Assembly (NCBI RefSeq): GCF_000304315.1
Contig: NC_018485.1
Coordinates: 1,768,501 to 1,832,500 of the forward strand
DNA length: 64,000 nt
Reading direction: 5' to 3'
From: Methylocystis sp. SC2
GTDB lineage: Bacteria; Pseudomonadota; Alphaproteobacteria; Rhizobiales; Beijerinckiaceae
The notes under the pieces were generated by a model that searched no databases, had not been told where the DNA came from, and saw nothing but the letters and a program-made list of their open reading frames with translations. Below, piece after piece: positions 37,649 through 46,220 of this stretch. The position numbers and the translations under genes are program-made. Position 1 is the first letter of the stretch; each line of letters starts with the position of its first letter.

Positions 37649-38734
37649 TTAGAAGTCGTCGTCGCTCCACGCCTCGTCCAGCGCCTCTGGCGGGGGCAGG
37701 TGGCCGTAGAACGCCTGTCTATGAAGATGGATGTTGATGCGCGCGGCATACATCTTGGGCATGCTGTCGATCGCGAAAGCTTGCCCGGCGGCCGTTCCCT
37801 CAATTAGCTGCTCACCCCAGATGCCAAGACTACCCGACCAGTAGTTGCTTCCGGTTATCCGTGAAGCGGCTGTCTGGAAGTCCACGCTTTCCTCTTGGTC
37901 GCGGGCGAAAACCCATGAGGTGTCGGTTGGGTAGTCAATCCGATTCTTAGGCTGGCTTGCGTGACCATAGCTCCGTGGACGTGTCGTCCCCCAGTCTCCA
38001 TAGACGATCCGTGGGCGGTTAGTCACGCGCTGGACCTGGGCAATCAGCTCACGGTTTGTGAACGCCCATTCCTTCGTGCCGTCATAAGGGGTGAAATCCT
38101 TAGGAAAGGAGGTGCAAGAAATCGCAATCGGGATTGTTGGCGGAATTTCCGAGAAGAAGGTGTTTATATAGCCGCTCGCAACCGCCGCAACCATGAGTGG
38201 GTCTTGAACCCAGCCGAATTCAAGCACAACAGCATAGTCGGTGGCACCTTCCTCAGCCAACTCTGTCGTCAGAGCGGGCATCCACTGCGGAATGCCAGAG
38301 CCGATGCTCTCCGCGAGGTTCACTCTGAGGCAGAATGTCCGGTTATTCTCGCGTGCCCATACGATCTGATCGCGCGCCCTCTCAATTGGTTGCTGGGCCA
38401 TTAGCAAGCATGGGTTTGCGTTCGGGTAGTTAGCTAGAAGACCCCACCATGCGTTGAGGTCGGCTGGCTTATCTGCCAACCGCGCCCAAAGCTCTTTTGC
38501 CTCATTGGGCTTGTCATTGATGCAGTAGTATGTGTCCACGTCTAAGAAGTAGGGACGGGCGGGGTATGACTCCTCAAATTTGTCGAGGGCGCGGGAAAGC
38601 GGCGTCGTAGCCAGCCAAGGGGCTAGCAACACAACCGGGGTCAACCGATCTTTAGTGGTACCAGGCAATTCTTTGAGCCCACTCAGTTCAGCAGGACGGA
38701 TGCTCAACGTGACCAAGTATTCTTGAACATCCAT
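37649..38734 (-). CDS. Beta-protein family protein, accessory cassette gene 3
   Basis: A 361-residue soluble protein that resembles the Beta_protein family (PF14350) of phage and mobile-element proteins. Visible segments are LAPWLATTPLSRALDKFE, YAVVLEFGWVQDP and PRIVYGDWGTTRPRSYG; the pattern suggests a barrel-like fold. The function of the family is not established. ATG 38734 (or GTG 38737) follows GGGGAG. Base composition is more AT-rich than that of neighbouring core genes. It follows the ImmA/IrrE gene by 19 bases and is probably co-expressed with it. Confidence 0.6.
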   Translation of the reverse strand: MDVQEYLVTLSIRPAELSGLKELPGTTKDRLTPVVLLAPWLATTPLSRALDKFEESYPARPYFLDVDTYYCINDKPNEAKELWARLADKPADLNAWWGLLANYPNANPCLLMAQQPIERARDQIVWARENNRTFCLRVNLAESIGSGIPQWMPALTTELAEEGATDYAVVLEFGWVQDPLMVAAVASGYINTFFSEIPPTIPIAISCTSFPKDFTPYDGTKEWAFTNRELIAQVQRVTNRPRIVYGDWGTTRPRSYGHASQPKNRIDYPTDTSWVFARDQEESVDFQTAASRITGSNYWSGSLGIWGEQLIEGTAAGQAFAIDSMPKMYAARINIHLHRQAFYGHLPPPEALDEAWSDDDF

Positions 38735-38753
38735 CACTAACAGCTCCCCCTAT

Positions 38754-39287
38754 TCAGGCCATCTGCAGTTTGATTTCCATAGCTGCCGTGGAGACACCAA
38801 AACGCCGAGCGAGGTCCTCAATGACCTCGCTTGTCATCGGACCAGAGTATTCGGCGGTCGCGTCTGCCAGCATGGCAGAGGGGATCACCAGATCAGAGGC
38901 AAGTCTGTTGGCCTCGTACTCAATATTGGCGGGCTGCCCTGAGCGCAGCAATACATTTTCCGACCAGCCGCCCTCTGCTACGATCCGATCCCTGTGCAGA
39001 AGGAAGTGTGCCAGCTCATGGGCAAGCGTGAACCTCTGGCGGTGCTTCGCTTCGTGGCGATTGATGCGAATGACGAATTCCCCGTCCTCCTGGCCAATCT
39101 GGCCGGAAGTTCCACGGGGAAGTGTCGACAGCAGCACTTTGACGCCCAGTCGCTTAGCGATTTCACCAAGCTTGACCGGGTATTCAGAGAGCATCCCGTC
39201 GATTTCAGCACGCACCTCCGGCTTAAGGTTGAGGTATTCACGGGAGGTCGATTTGACCTCCCAACCGTTTGATACTGCTACGTTCAT
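38754..39287 (-). CDS. ImmA/IrrE-type zinc metallopeptidase
   Basis: A 177-residue peptidase with the gluzincin motif LAHELAHFLLH (His90, Glu91, His94) and the third ligand Glu125 in EYEANRLASDLVIP. The last about 35 residues (IEDLARRFGVSTAAMEIKL) are the small helical module usual in ImmA proteins. Such enzymes cleave repressors to switch on mobile elements or stress genes. No HTH repressor gene is adjacent, which is unusual. ATG 39287 follows GGGAG. Middle gene of a three-gene cassette. Confidence 0.82.
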   Translation of the reverse strand: MNVAVSNGWEVKSTSREYLNLKPEVRAEIDGMLSEYPVKLGEIAKRLGVKVLLSTLPRGTSGQIGQEDGEFVIRINRHEAKHRQRFTLAHELAHFLLHRDRIVAEGGWSENVLLRSGQPANIEYEANRLASDLVIPSAMLADATAEYSGPMTSEVIEDLARRFGVSTAAMEIKLQMA

Positions 39288-39307
39288 GGCTTCTCCCTTC
39301 ATTTTCG

Positions 39308-39850
39308 TTAGGCCTGCTCGCCTTCGTCGTCGGTGTAATGGTCCGCCGATGCCGACGTCTGCTCGGGCCCACCGTTTTGGATGCGCATTGCCACGCGCTC
39401 AAGGACGGCATCAAGCTCACCCCGCCGCGCCATTTCTACGAGAATTTGGTGCCCTAGCTCATCATCCATGAGGGCCGCTTGCAGAGCTGCCGGGAGCACG
39501 TCACGCACCTTAGCATCTACGTTCGGTGCAAGTTCAGCGGCCATGGTCTCAATGATCTTCCCGGCGGCGGCTTCCTTCGCGCCGTTAGCGGCGTCGTCCT
39601 TGATCTCGCGTAGTGTTTTCAGCGCGACCAGACCAATGACCAACGCCCCGACCGTCACGGTCAAACCTACAGCACCGAGGAACATGGTTGCCAAAGTCAG
39701 CAACAGATTGATGTAGTCAGCCCTTGTTGGGTCGGCATGTATTGCCTGCCCAGCGCTTGGCACGCCCCACCCGAACCAAAAAATGATGGCAGCGGCGGCG
39801 GCGAATCCCCCAATGATTGCGCCTAAAATTGTGGCACTCACCTTGCCCAT
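39308..39850 (-). CDS. Small membrane protein with cytoplasmic helical tail, accessory cassette gene 1
   Basis: A 180-residue protein with two membrane segments near 8-27 and 55-80, then a helical, charged C-terminal region (about 83-180). No family is recognised. AGGAG lies six bases before ATG 39850. It is the first gene of the cassette that includes the ImmA/IrrE peptidase, 20 bases further. Topology would place the tail in the cytoplasm, where it could contact the peptidase; this is inference. Confidence 0.55.
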   Translation of the reverse strand: MGKVSATILGAIIGGFAAAAAIIFWFGWGVPSAGQAIHADPTRADYINLLLTLATMFLGAVGLTVTVGALVIGLVALKTLREIKDDAANGAKEAAAGKIIETMAAELAPNVDAKVRDVLPAALQAALMDDELGHQILVEMARRGELDAVLERVAMRIQNGGPEQTSASADHYTDDEGEQA

Positions 39851-40053
39851 CAAAACTCCTGCTGCCGCGATTCGCTCCTCTCTCATTAAGATTGGAACAC
39901 AACGAGAACAAATCAAGGGAAATGATAATCTGCCTTGACAAGTTCGTCGATAGGTAACGCGGATGCAATCCGCCGTGACGACTCATGATGAAGCGCCGCG
40001 TCATCATCGCTGGCGCGTTGAGAGGGTTGCTGGCGGGGTCGCACCACAGACGA

Positions 40054-40099
40054 ACGGCCCGCCTGCGAGAGACTCTTGGCGGTCGCTCCGGCGGGCCGT
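40054..40099. repeat. Perfect 10-base inverted repeat
   Basis: ACGGCCCGCC (40054-40063) and GGCGGGCCGT (40090-40099) face each other across 26 bases. No T-run follows on either strand, so it is not a simple terminator. It lies about 200 bases upstream of the cassette start. Confidence 0.7.
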
Positions 40100-40516
40100 C
40101 GTCAGCTCCACCGTCGCGTCTGTGGCCACGAAAAGAAATACTCATAGCACCCTTATGTTTGCACGGCGGCGGCATGTTGACGACGGGATCATTGTCGAAA
40201 CCCATGCGCTTGCCTGGTGCTTTTCCGCGTATCGGGTAGCGCGGGATGTGCGCCAGATCGGCGCGAATCTGGCAGCCGCTTTGCAGATCGGCGGTCGGAA
40301 TTATGCGCCTTCGGCGGCGAGTTTCCTTGCAGTATCCATGCAGAGAATCGGCGCGTTCAGTGCAAAATCAAAAATGGGCCCTTTGGACGAAAAGGGGCGG
40401 ATTTTCGGAGGGCAAGATAAAAGAAGACGGCACCATGTCGGGCCGCTTCCGAAAATTATCGTTGTCTGCACACTGGTTAGGTGGTGCGCGAGCGGCACCC
40501 CACTTTTGACCCCCTT

Positions 40517-40568
40517 GGTGCCGTGTTTTCACGCAAAGGCTCGGCTTTGCTATGTTTTGGACGGCACC
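40517..40568. repeat. Nested hairpin with repeated octamer
   Basis: Outer arms GGTGCCGT (40517-40524) and ACGGCACC (40561-40568) enclose inner arms GCAAAG (40533-40538) and CTTTGC (40545-40550). GACGGCACCAT occurs again as a direct repeat at 40426-40436. The layout suggests a structured RNA or a protein-binding site; no family is recognised. Confidence 0.6.
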
Positions 40569-40681
40569 ATCAGCTTCAAACGCCCAATTTTCGGCATTTT
40601 GGGCTGGGGTCATGCCGTAAACGTCGGCGAGGAAAACTGCTTGCGACCGGAGTCAGATCGCATAGCATCCATGTGCCAAGG

Positions 40682-40795
40682 GCTTGTCCCGGCCATCCAC
40701 GCTGGGAAGCGCGGCGCGGATCGAAGAACGGCCCAGAGCTTCGGCCTCGCTTCGAAGGACGCTTGCACTGTCGTGGCGTGGATGCCTGCGACAAG
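40682..40795 (+). repeat. Intergenic palindromic repeat, family D
   Basis: Imperfect arms CTTGTCCCGGCCATCCACGC and GCGTGGATGCCTGCGACAAG enclose a branched core. The wording matches dispersed elements common in Rhizobiales intergenic DNA. It fills the gap before the 3' end of rluC. Confidence 0.65.
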
Positions 40796-40819
40796 CGCGG
40801 GCATGACGCGGATGGGGCT

Positions 40820-41890
40820 TTATGCGTCCGGCGCGTCCTCGATCGGGTCGGGACGCTTCACGTCGAAGCCGAAAAGCTCCCAACTTTTCTTCATATGGTC
40901 GGGCAGCGGCGCGGTCACGTCGATTACCCCGCCTTTGGGATGCGGCAATACGAGCCGCCGCGCGAGCAGATGCAGTTTGCGGTCAAGTCCCTCGGGCATC
41001 GCCCGCAGCGGATCGCGTCTTCTAACCTCATCCTCCGGGCGATGGCCATATTTGGGGTCGCCGAAGATCGGGTGGCCGATCGCCTCGGCATGGGCGCGCA
41101 ACTGATGCGTGCGTCCGGTGAGCGGCTTCATCGACAGCCAGGCGCAGCGCGGCGCAACTTTGTCGACGATCGCGTAATAAGTCAGCGAATGCTGCGCGTC
41201 GGCCTCGCCGTGTTTGGCGACTCGCATTTTCTCAAGCTCTCTTGCGCCGCCTCTGGATTTTTCCATGCCGGCGCCCTTCGCCAGATAAAGCGAAATCCGG
41301 CCCTGAGCCGGCTTCGGCACGCCTTCGACAAGCGCCCAGTAGATTTTCTTGGCCTGCCGGGAGCGGAAAATCTCGCCAAGCTCGGCGGCCATTCGCCGGT
41401 TCTTGGCGACGAGCAGCACGCCAGAGGTGTCGCGGTCGAGGCGATGCACGAGCACGGGCCGCGTATCGCCCTTGGCGAGCGACTCCAGCATCCCGTCAAC
41501 ATGGCGCGTCTGACCTGAGCCGCCCTGCGTCGCCAGCCCATAGGGCTTGTTAAGGACGAGGACGTCCTTGTCCTCAAAGAGCGTCATGTCGGCGAGCGCC
41601 TGGGCGTCCTTAGGGTCGGCGCGCTTCACCGCCGGCGCGGCGGGCGCCTCGATCTTCAAAGGCGGCACCCGAACCTTTTGCCCCTCTTCGAGCCGCGTCG
41701 AGGTTTCGACGCGCTTGCCGTCGACGCGCACTTCGCCTTTGCGGCAGATTTTGGCGAGATGCGACAGCGCGAGCGCCGGATAACGCCGCTTGAACCAGCG
41801 ATCGACGCGCATCCCCGCCTCGTCCTCGGTGACGACGGCGGTGGAGACGCCTTCCGCGGCGGGCGTCTGCGAATTTGGACTGAGGGACAT
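40820..41890 (-). CDS. rluC: RluC-type 23S rRNA pseudouridine synthase
   Basis: A 356-residue RluA-family enzyme. S4 domain near 27-76 (MRVDRWFKRRYPAL), catalytic Asp152 in VHRLDRDTSGVLLVAK, and the TGRTHQLRAHAEAIGHPIFGD signature. A Lys/Arg-rich insertion and the tail after about 325 are lineage-specific. ATG 41890 with AAGG upstream is preferred to a start 40 codons earlier. Second synthase of this family in the window, distinct from RluD at 6786. Confidence 0.88.
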   Translation of the reverse strand: MSLSPNSQTPAAEGVSTAVVTEDEAGMRVDRWFKRRYPALALSHLAKICRKGEVRVDGKRVETSTRLEEGQKVRVPPLKIEAPAAPAVKRADPKDAQALADMTLFEDKDVLVLNKPYGLATQGGSGQTRHVDGMLESLAKGDTRPVLVHRLDRDTSGVLLVAKNRRMAAELGEIFRSRQAKKIYWALVEGVPKPAQGRISLYLAKGAGMEKSRGGARELEKMRVAKHGEADAQHSLTYYAIVDKVAPRCAWLSMKPLTGRTHQLRAHAEAIGHPIFGDPKYGHRPEDEVRRRDPLRAMPEGLDRKLHLLARRLVLPHPKGGVIDVTAPLPDHMKKSWELFGFDVKRPDPIEDAPDA

Positions 41891-42062
41891 GGCCGCCTTA
41901 TCCGCCAAAGCCGGCTCTGTGTCGATTACGATAGGGCGGCGCCGCTCGGCGATCCAGGCGCCACACAAAGCCGCACCCGCTCCGCCACGGCTTGAAGCGC
42001 GCCGTCTCACACGCCTATGATGCCAATGATTTTAGGCGCATCGGCGGCGGAGCGCTTCATAA

Positions 42063-42899
42063 ATGAATAAGACGACGACGCGCTCGAACGCGGGCGCGCA
42101 ATCCGAAGAACGGCCCCTGCTCAGGCCTCGCTGGCTGCATCCGGCCTCGACCGCTGCGGTCGTGGGGATATTCCTCGCCTTCTTCGCCTCAGGGATCTAT
42201 TGGCCGCAAACGATCGTCGATCTGGGCGGCATCGGCGCGGACCTCATTCCGGAAGGCATATCTCTTGAGGCGGGCGACCCCGCGCCTGAAGGAGATTCGC
42301 TGGAAGACCCGCTGCCGCTCGAAGAAGCTTCGCTCACCGACGAAGGGATGGACGAGCTGATCGACGATGAGCCGCCGCCCCCGCTTATCATGGAGCCCGA
42401 AGAGATTCAGGCGCCGGAAAGAAAAGAGAAGCCGCAGAAAAAACAAAAGGTCGAGAAGCCCAAGGTCGAGAAGCCCAAGCAAGTCGAACGAAGGACCCGG
42501 GCGCAACGCGTGGCGGCGGTAAACGACGGCCGCCGCGCCGACGAGACCGGCCGGCGCTATGGGCTCCCGGGCGGTACAGGCCAAGGCGTGGGCAGAGCGC
42601 GGGTCGCCGGTCGCTACGGATTGCCCGGAGGGGGCGGCGATGGTTCGGGCGGCGCCCAGGCGACCTGTCTCGCCCAGATCGCGGCGTCCATCCGCGGCCA
42701 TACGCCCGCCGCGACGAGCCTCGGACCGGGATCAGTCGTCGTCACTTTTTATGTGAACGCCGGCGGCGGTCTTTCGGGCGTTTCGGTTTCGGGCGGAAGC
42801 GCCGCGCATGCGGCGATGGCGCGGCGCATCGTCGCCTCTTCGCGCGGGCCGGCGAGTTGCGCGCCGGTATACGCTCGGCAGGGCATCACGTTTCAATAG
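42063..42899 (+). CDS. TonB-like energy transducer
   Basis: A 278-residue inner-membrane protein. One membrane segment (about 31-50) is followed by an acidic region, a Pro/Glu/Lys-rich stretch (PPPPLIMEPEEIQAPERKEK, then a repeated KVEKPK), and a Gly-rich linker in which RYGLPGG occurs twice. The last about 80 residues (VVTFYVNAGGGLSGVSVSGG) form a TonB-type C-terminal fold. It would transmit proton-motive force to outer-membrane receptors. ExbB follows 52 bases later; no receptor gene is near. Confidence 0.78.
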   Translation: MNKTTTRSNAGAQSEERPLLRPRWLHPASTAAVVGIFLAFFASGIYWPQTIVDLGGIGADLIPEGISLEAGDPAPEGDSLEDPLPLEEASLTDEGMDELIDDEPPPPLIMEPEEIQAPERKEKPQKKQKVEKPKVEKPKQVERRTRAQRVAAVNDGRRADETGRRYGLPGGTGQGVGRARVAGRYGLPGGGGDGSGGAQATCLAQIAASIRGHTPAATSLGPGSVVVTFYVNAGGGLSGVSVSGGSAAHAAMARRIVASSRGPASCAPVYARQGITFQ

Positions 42900-42951
42900 G
42901 GTTTGACGTCTCAATCGGTTCGGCGTCGCGAGGCCGCGGGAGGGCTCCAAA

Positions 42952-43554
42952 ATGGAATTTGCTCCAATGTCGCCGTTCGGCATGTTTCTTTATGCCGGAC
43001 CTGTGAGCAAGGCGGTGATGGCGCTGCTTCTCGCCGCGGCGGTCTGGACCTGGGTGCTCATCATTGACGGCGTTTTCGTTCTGCGGCGTCTCTCCAAGGC
43101 GCTGGATCGCGTGCGCGCCGGCGGCGACATTGGCGTCCTTTGGCCGATCGCCGAGGCCGCGCGCCAAGCCTCGCAAGCCGAATTGCCCAATGAAACGATT
43201 CATCAAAAGCGCGAACGGATCTTGCAGCAGACGAACCGCGCCGCGCGCGAATTCATGCTCGACGCCGAAGGCGGGCTCCCGATCCTGGCCATCGTCGCCT
43301 CGGCGGCGCCCTTTGTCGGCCTGTTCGGCACGGTTTGGGGCATTATGTCGAGCTTCTCGGGCATCGCGCAGACTCAAGACACGAGTCTTGCGGTCGTCGC
43401 TCCCGGCATCGCGGATGCGCTCGCCGCGACGGCCTATGGGCTCGCCGCCGCGATTCCGGCCGCGATCGGCTATAACCGCATGGGCATGGCCTTCGGCGGC
43501 CTCAAAGAGAGAATGAGCCGCTACATTCTGACCTATGCGACGTCGATCGCTTAG
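42952..43554 (+). CDS. exbB: ExbB/TolQ-family proton channel subunit
   Basis: A 200-residue MotA/TolQ/ExbB protein with three membrane segments near 16-40, 107-130 and 148-172. Conserved GLFGTVWGIMSSFSGIA and the Ala/Pro-rich ATAYGLAAAIPAAIGYN are the family signature. GGGAGGG precedes ATG 42952. It pairs with the TonB-like gene. ExbD is not next to it, so that subunit must lie elsewhere. Confidence 0.88.
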   Translation: MEFAPMSPFGMFLYAGPVSKAVMALLLAAAVWTWVLIIDGVFVLRRLSKALDRVRAGGDIGVLWPIAEAARQASQAELPNETIHQKRERILQQTNRAAREFMLDAEGGLPILAIVASAAPFVGLFGTVWGIMSSFSGIAQTQDTSLAVVAPGIADALAATAYGLAAAIPAAIGYNRMGMAFGGLKERMSRYILTYATSIA

Positions 43555-43563
43555 AGCAGGCTC

Positions 43564-43587
43564 CGAAACAGTTGGCCGACTGTTTCG
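43564..43587 (+). terminator. Hairpin after exbB
   Basis: CGAAACAGT and ACTGTTTCG pair over nine bases around a six-base loop, 12 bases after the exbB stop. There is no T-run, so termination would be weak or Rho-assisted. The rest of the gap to 43747 shows nothing else. Confidence 0.5.
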
Positions 43588-43747
43588 ATGAGAACCCGCC
43601 GCGCCATTTTGATTTTGAACGATTCCTGATTGATCGCTGATTCCATGCGATCCGCAATCGCTCCCGCGGCGGAGACGCGCACGCCATCTTGGCCGGCGGG
43701 ACGTCCTCATCTAGAGTCGCATCGTTTCTGATTGAACGAGGGCAAGG

Positions 43748-45526
43748 ATGAGCGATCGGTCGACCGAGCAGGCGGCGCTCGAAAGAGCCAATCTTGACGC
43801 CCGAATCGCCTTCGTGGCCGCGAGCTTTCTCCTCGCCTACGCCTTTGCGGCGCTTCTCGACCGCGTCGGCGCGCCCGAGCGCTTTGTCGGCGCGGCGCCG
43901 CCCTATTTCACCATCCTCGGCCTCGGCACGCTCGGCTTCCTTCTGCATTCGATGCGCGCCTCGGTCTATTACACCGCCGGCCGCGGACTGCCCGCCGCCT
44001 ACGCCGGCTTCGCCAACGCCGCGGTCGTGATCGCCCTGATGCTGCCTTTCGGCGCGCGGCTTGCGGGAGGCGGCTGGCTTGTCGGCGCCGTCGCCGGCGT
44101 CTTCGTCGGTCTTGCCGCCGCGGGCCTTTATGTCGGCCCGCTGCTGCGCAAAACCGGCGTATTTTCAATTTCCGAGCTTCTGTGCGCACGTTTTACGAGC
44201 GCCGCGACGCGCGTCGGCTTCATTGGCGCGGTGGCGCTGTCGTCGACGCTGCTGGCCGCCGCCGGCGGCCTGATCGCGGTGAACGCGCTTGTCGAACTCA
44301 CCGGCGCCAACCGGGGCTTCGCGGCGTTTCTGATCGCCGCGGCGAGCCTGATCATCGCCGGTCCCGGCGGACTTTCGGGCGTCATGTGGGCGGCGGCGGC
44401 GGCCGCTGGCGTGGCGACGCTGGGCTTCGGCTGGCCCATCGCCGCGCTCAGCCTCCATGACGCGCTGCCGAACGGGCTGATTTTTGGCGGCGCCGCCTCC
44501 ACCGAGGCCGCGAAACTGCTGGAGAGCTGGGGCGTGACGCCAGCGCCCATGGGCCTGCCGGTCGAATTCGCCACGACGATCGCCGTGGCGCTGGGGATCG
44601 CGACGCTCGCGCCGGTGCTCGCGGCCTCGGTGGCGACCGGCGACGGACGAAGCGCACGGCGCGCCGGGGTCGCCGCGCTCTTCTGGACCCTCGTCATCGC
44701 CTTGCTGGCGGCGGCGGCGATCGCCGCTGCGGCGCTGTCGCTCGCCCGCGCCGCGGCGGGACAGCCGCCGGAACGACTGCCGCAAGCAATCTATCAGGCG
44801 AGCGAGCGCGGGCTTGTCAGCGTCTGCGGCTATTATGTGCGGGGGCCGTCAGAGGCTCAGCGCGCCTGCGCGGGGAAGGGATACGCGCCCGGCGCGCCGC
44901 TCGCGGCGGCGGAGATCCGCCCGATCGACGGCGACGTCCTGCTCGGCGCGTTGCCGCAGACGGCGGAGCTCGGGGCGGCCTCTTCGGGGCTCATCGCCTC
45001 AGCGCTTGTCGCCATCGGCCTGGCGCTCGCCACGGCGGGCCTGCAAGCCTGCGCGACAGCCTTCGGCCATGACGCGCTCTACCGGCTGCGCGGCGAGATC
45101 GACCTGACGAGCCGGCGTCTCGCGGTCAATCGCGTCACGCTCGTGATCGTATCGACTCTGGCTTACGTGAGCGCCGTCACCGGCGTCTTCACGCCAGGCG
45201 CGCTCGTCGCGGCGGCGCTCGCCGTGTCCGCGGCCTGTCTCGCGCCGTCGCTTGTCCTGGCCTTTTGGCCGCGGGCGGGCGATCGCGAAGCGCTCGTCGC
45301 GCTCTGCGGCGGCGCGGTGGGCCTGTTCAGCGCCTTGGCCGCGGCGGGATCGCCCAATCGCATCGAAATCTATGCGCTCTGCGCGCTTGCGGGCGTGGCG
45401 CTTGGCGGCGCGCTTGGACTGCTGTCGGGGCTGACCTCGAAAAGCGACAAGCCCGCGGCGCGCGCCTTCATCACCCGCATGTTGCGCGGCGACGCCCAGA
45501 TGCTCCAGCCCGACAAAGGGGCGTAG
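43748..45526 (+). CDS. Sodium:solute symporter (SSS) family permease
   Basis: A 592-residue polytopic protein of about 13 helices. The SSS signature near the N-terminus reads VYYTAGRGLPAAYAGFANAA, followed by GVFSISELLCARF and IMWA-like core segments. Branches of this family carry acetate, proline or other small solutes; the substrate cannot be read. A long periplasmic loop with three Cys (about 355-405) is unusual. GAGGGCAAGG precedes ATG 43748. It is convergent with the next gene, three bases apart. Confidence 0.72.
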   Translation: MSDRSTEQAALERANLDARIAFVAASFLLAYAFAALLDRVGAPERFVGAAPPYFTILGLGTLGFLLHSMRASVYYTAGRGLPAAYAGFANAAVVIALMLPFGARLAGGGWLVGAVAGVFVGLAAAGLYVGPLLRKTGVFSISELLCARFTSAATRVGFIGAVALSSTLLAAAGGLIAVNALVELTGANRGFAAFLIAAASLIIAGPGGLSGVMWAAAAAAGVATLGFGWPIAALSLHDALPNGLIFGGAASTEAAKLLESWGVTPAPMGLPVEFATTIAVALGIATLAPVLAASVATGDGRSARRAGVAALFWTLVIALLAAAAIAAAALSLARAAAGQPPERLPQAIYQASERGLVSVCGYYVRGPSEAQRACAGKGYAPGAPLAAAEIRPIDGDVLLGALPQTAELGAASSGLIASALVAIGLALATAGLQACATAFGHDALYRLRGEIDLTSRRLAVNRVTLVIVSTLAYVSAVTGVFTPGALVAAALAVSAACLAPSLVLAFWPRAGDREALVALCGGAVGLFSALAAAGSPNRIEIYALCALAGVALGGALGLLSGLTSKSDKPAARAFITRMLRGDAQMLQPDKGA

Positions 45527-45529
45527 GAC

Positions 45530-46123
45530 TCACGGCGTCGTGCTGAAGAACTCCTCGCCTGGCGTGATCTTGCCGAGAACGATCGGCCTGTCCTTGCCGC
45601 AGGCGAAGTCGCGGGCGTGTTTGTCGGCGATCGAGCGCGCCAGTTCATTGGCGTTTGGATTGGCGAGCGCATCGACGTAGCCGACGTGGCAGGCGGCGCC
45701 CGGCGGCAGACGCGTGACGACCAGGGCGCGGCCTCGCACCTGGCGGTTCTCCATGTCGGCGGCGCGTTTCACGTTCCAGCGCATGATCGCGGCGAAGGGC
45801 CTGCCATTGGCGAGCCGCCATTCGACGACGCCCTTATGGACGTCGTTGAAGGGCGCAAGCGTCTCTCCCGCCGCCGGCTCGTCCTTGGCCTTGGAGCCGA
45901 AGCTGACATACATGCGCTGATCGCCCGCCCCGAGCCAGATAGGCACGCCCGCATAGCCCGTGCAGCGCCAGTCGCCATAGTCCTCGACCGCTTTTCCAGG
46001 CCGGCGCATGCAGTCGCGGCGGATGTCGAGCTTTGTATATGCGGAGGAGATGTCTTGCGCGGCGGCGGACGCGACGCCGCTCGCGATGACAAGCGGCATA
46101 CAATAGCGGGCGATGCGGTTCAT
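45530..46123 (-). CDS. Secreted protein of unknown function
   Basis: A 197-residue protein with a Sec signal peptide (1-22, cleavage near AAA-QD). The mature part has four cysteines (DCMRRP, WRCTGYAG, AACHVGY, FACGKD) likely paired in the periplasm. No family is recognised; the pattern is common among small exported rhizobial proteins. ATG 46123 is preferred over one five codons earlier. Confidence 0.6.
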   Translation of the reverse strand: MNRIARYCMPLVIASGVASAAAQDISSAYTKLDIRRDCMRRPGKAVEDYGDWRCTGYAGVPIWLGAGDQRMYVSFGSKAKDEPAAGETLAPFNDVHKGVVEWRLANGRPFAAIMRWNVKRAADMENRQVRGRALVVTRLPPGAACHVGYVDALANPNANELARSIADKHARDFACGKDRPIVLGKITPGEEFFSTTP

Positions 46124-46220
46124 CGAGGCTCTCGTCAAGCGGCGCGGAGACGCTTCCAGCGTCTATCGGCGCGATCGTGAGCCCGCTGAACGGCGCGCGC
46201 TTTGCGTGCGCGCACACGGC

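Larger units (their letters stand above)
39851..40681. other. Gene-free stretch upstream of the accessory cassette
   Basis: No credible coding frame is found; open frames here are short and unlike any family. The stretch is AT-rich in parts and holds two strong inverted repeats (listed separately) and three copies of the octamer ACGGCACC or its complement. It must include the cassette promoter on the minus strand; TTGATT and AATCTT spaced by 17 bases near 39890-39920 are a weak candidate. Confidence 0.5.
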
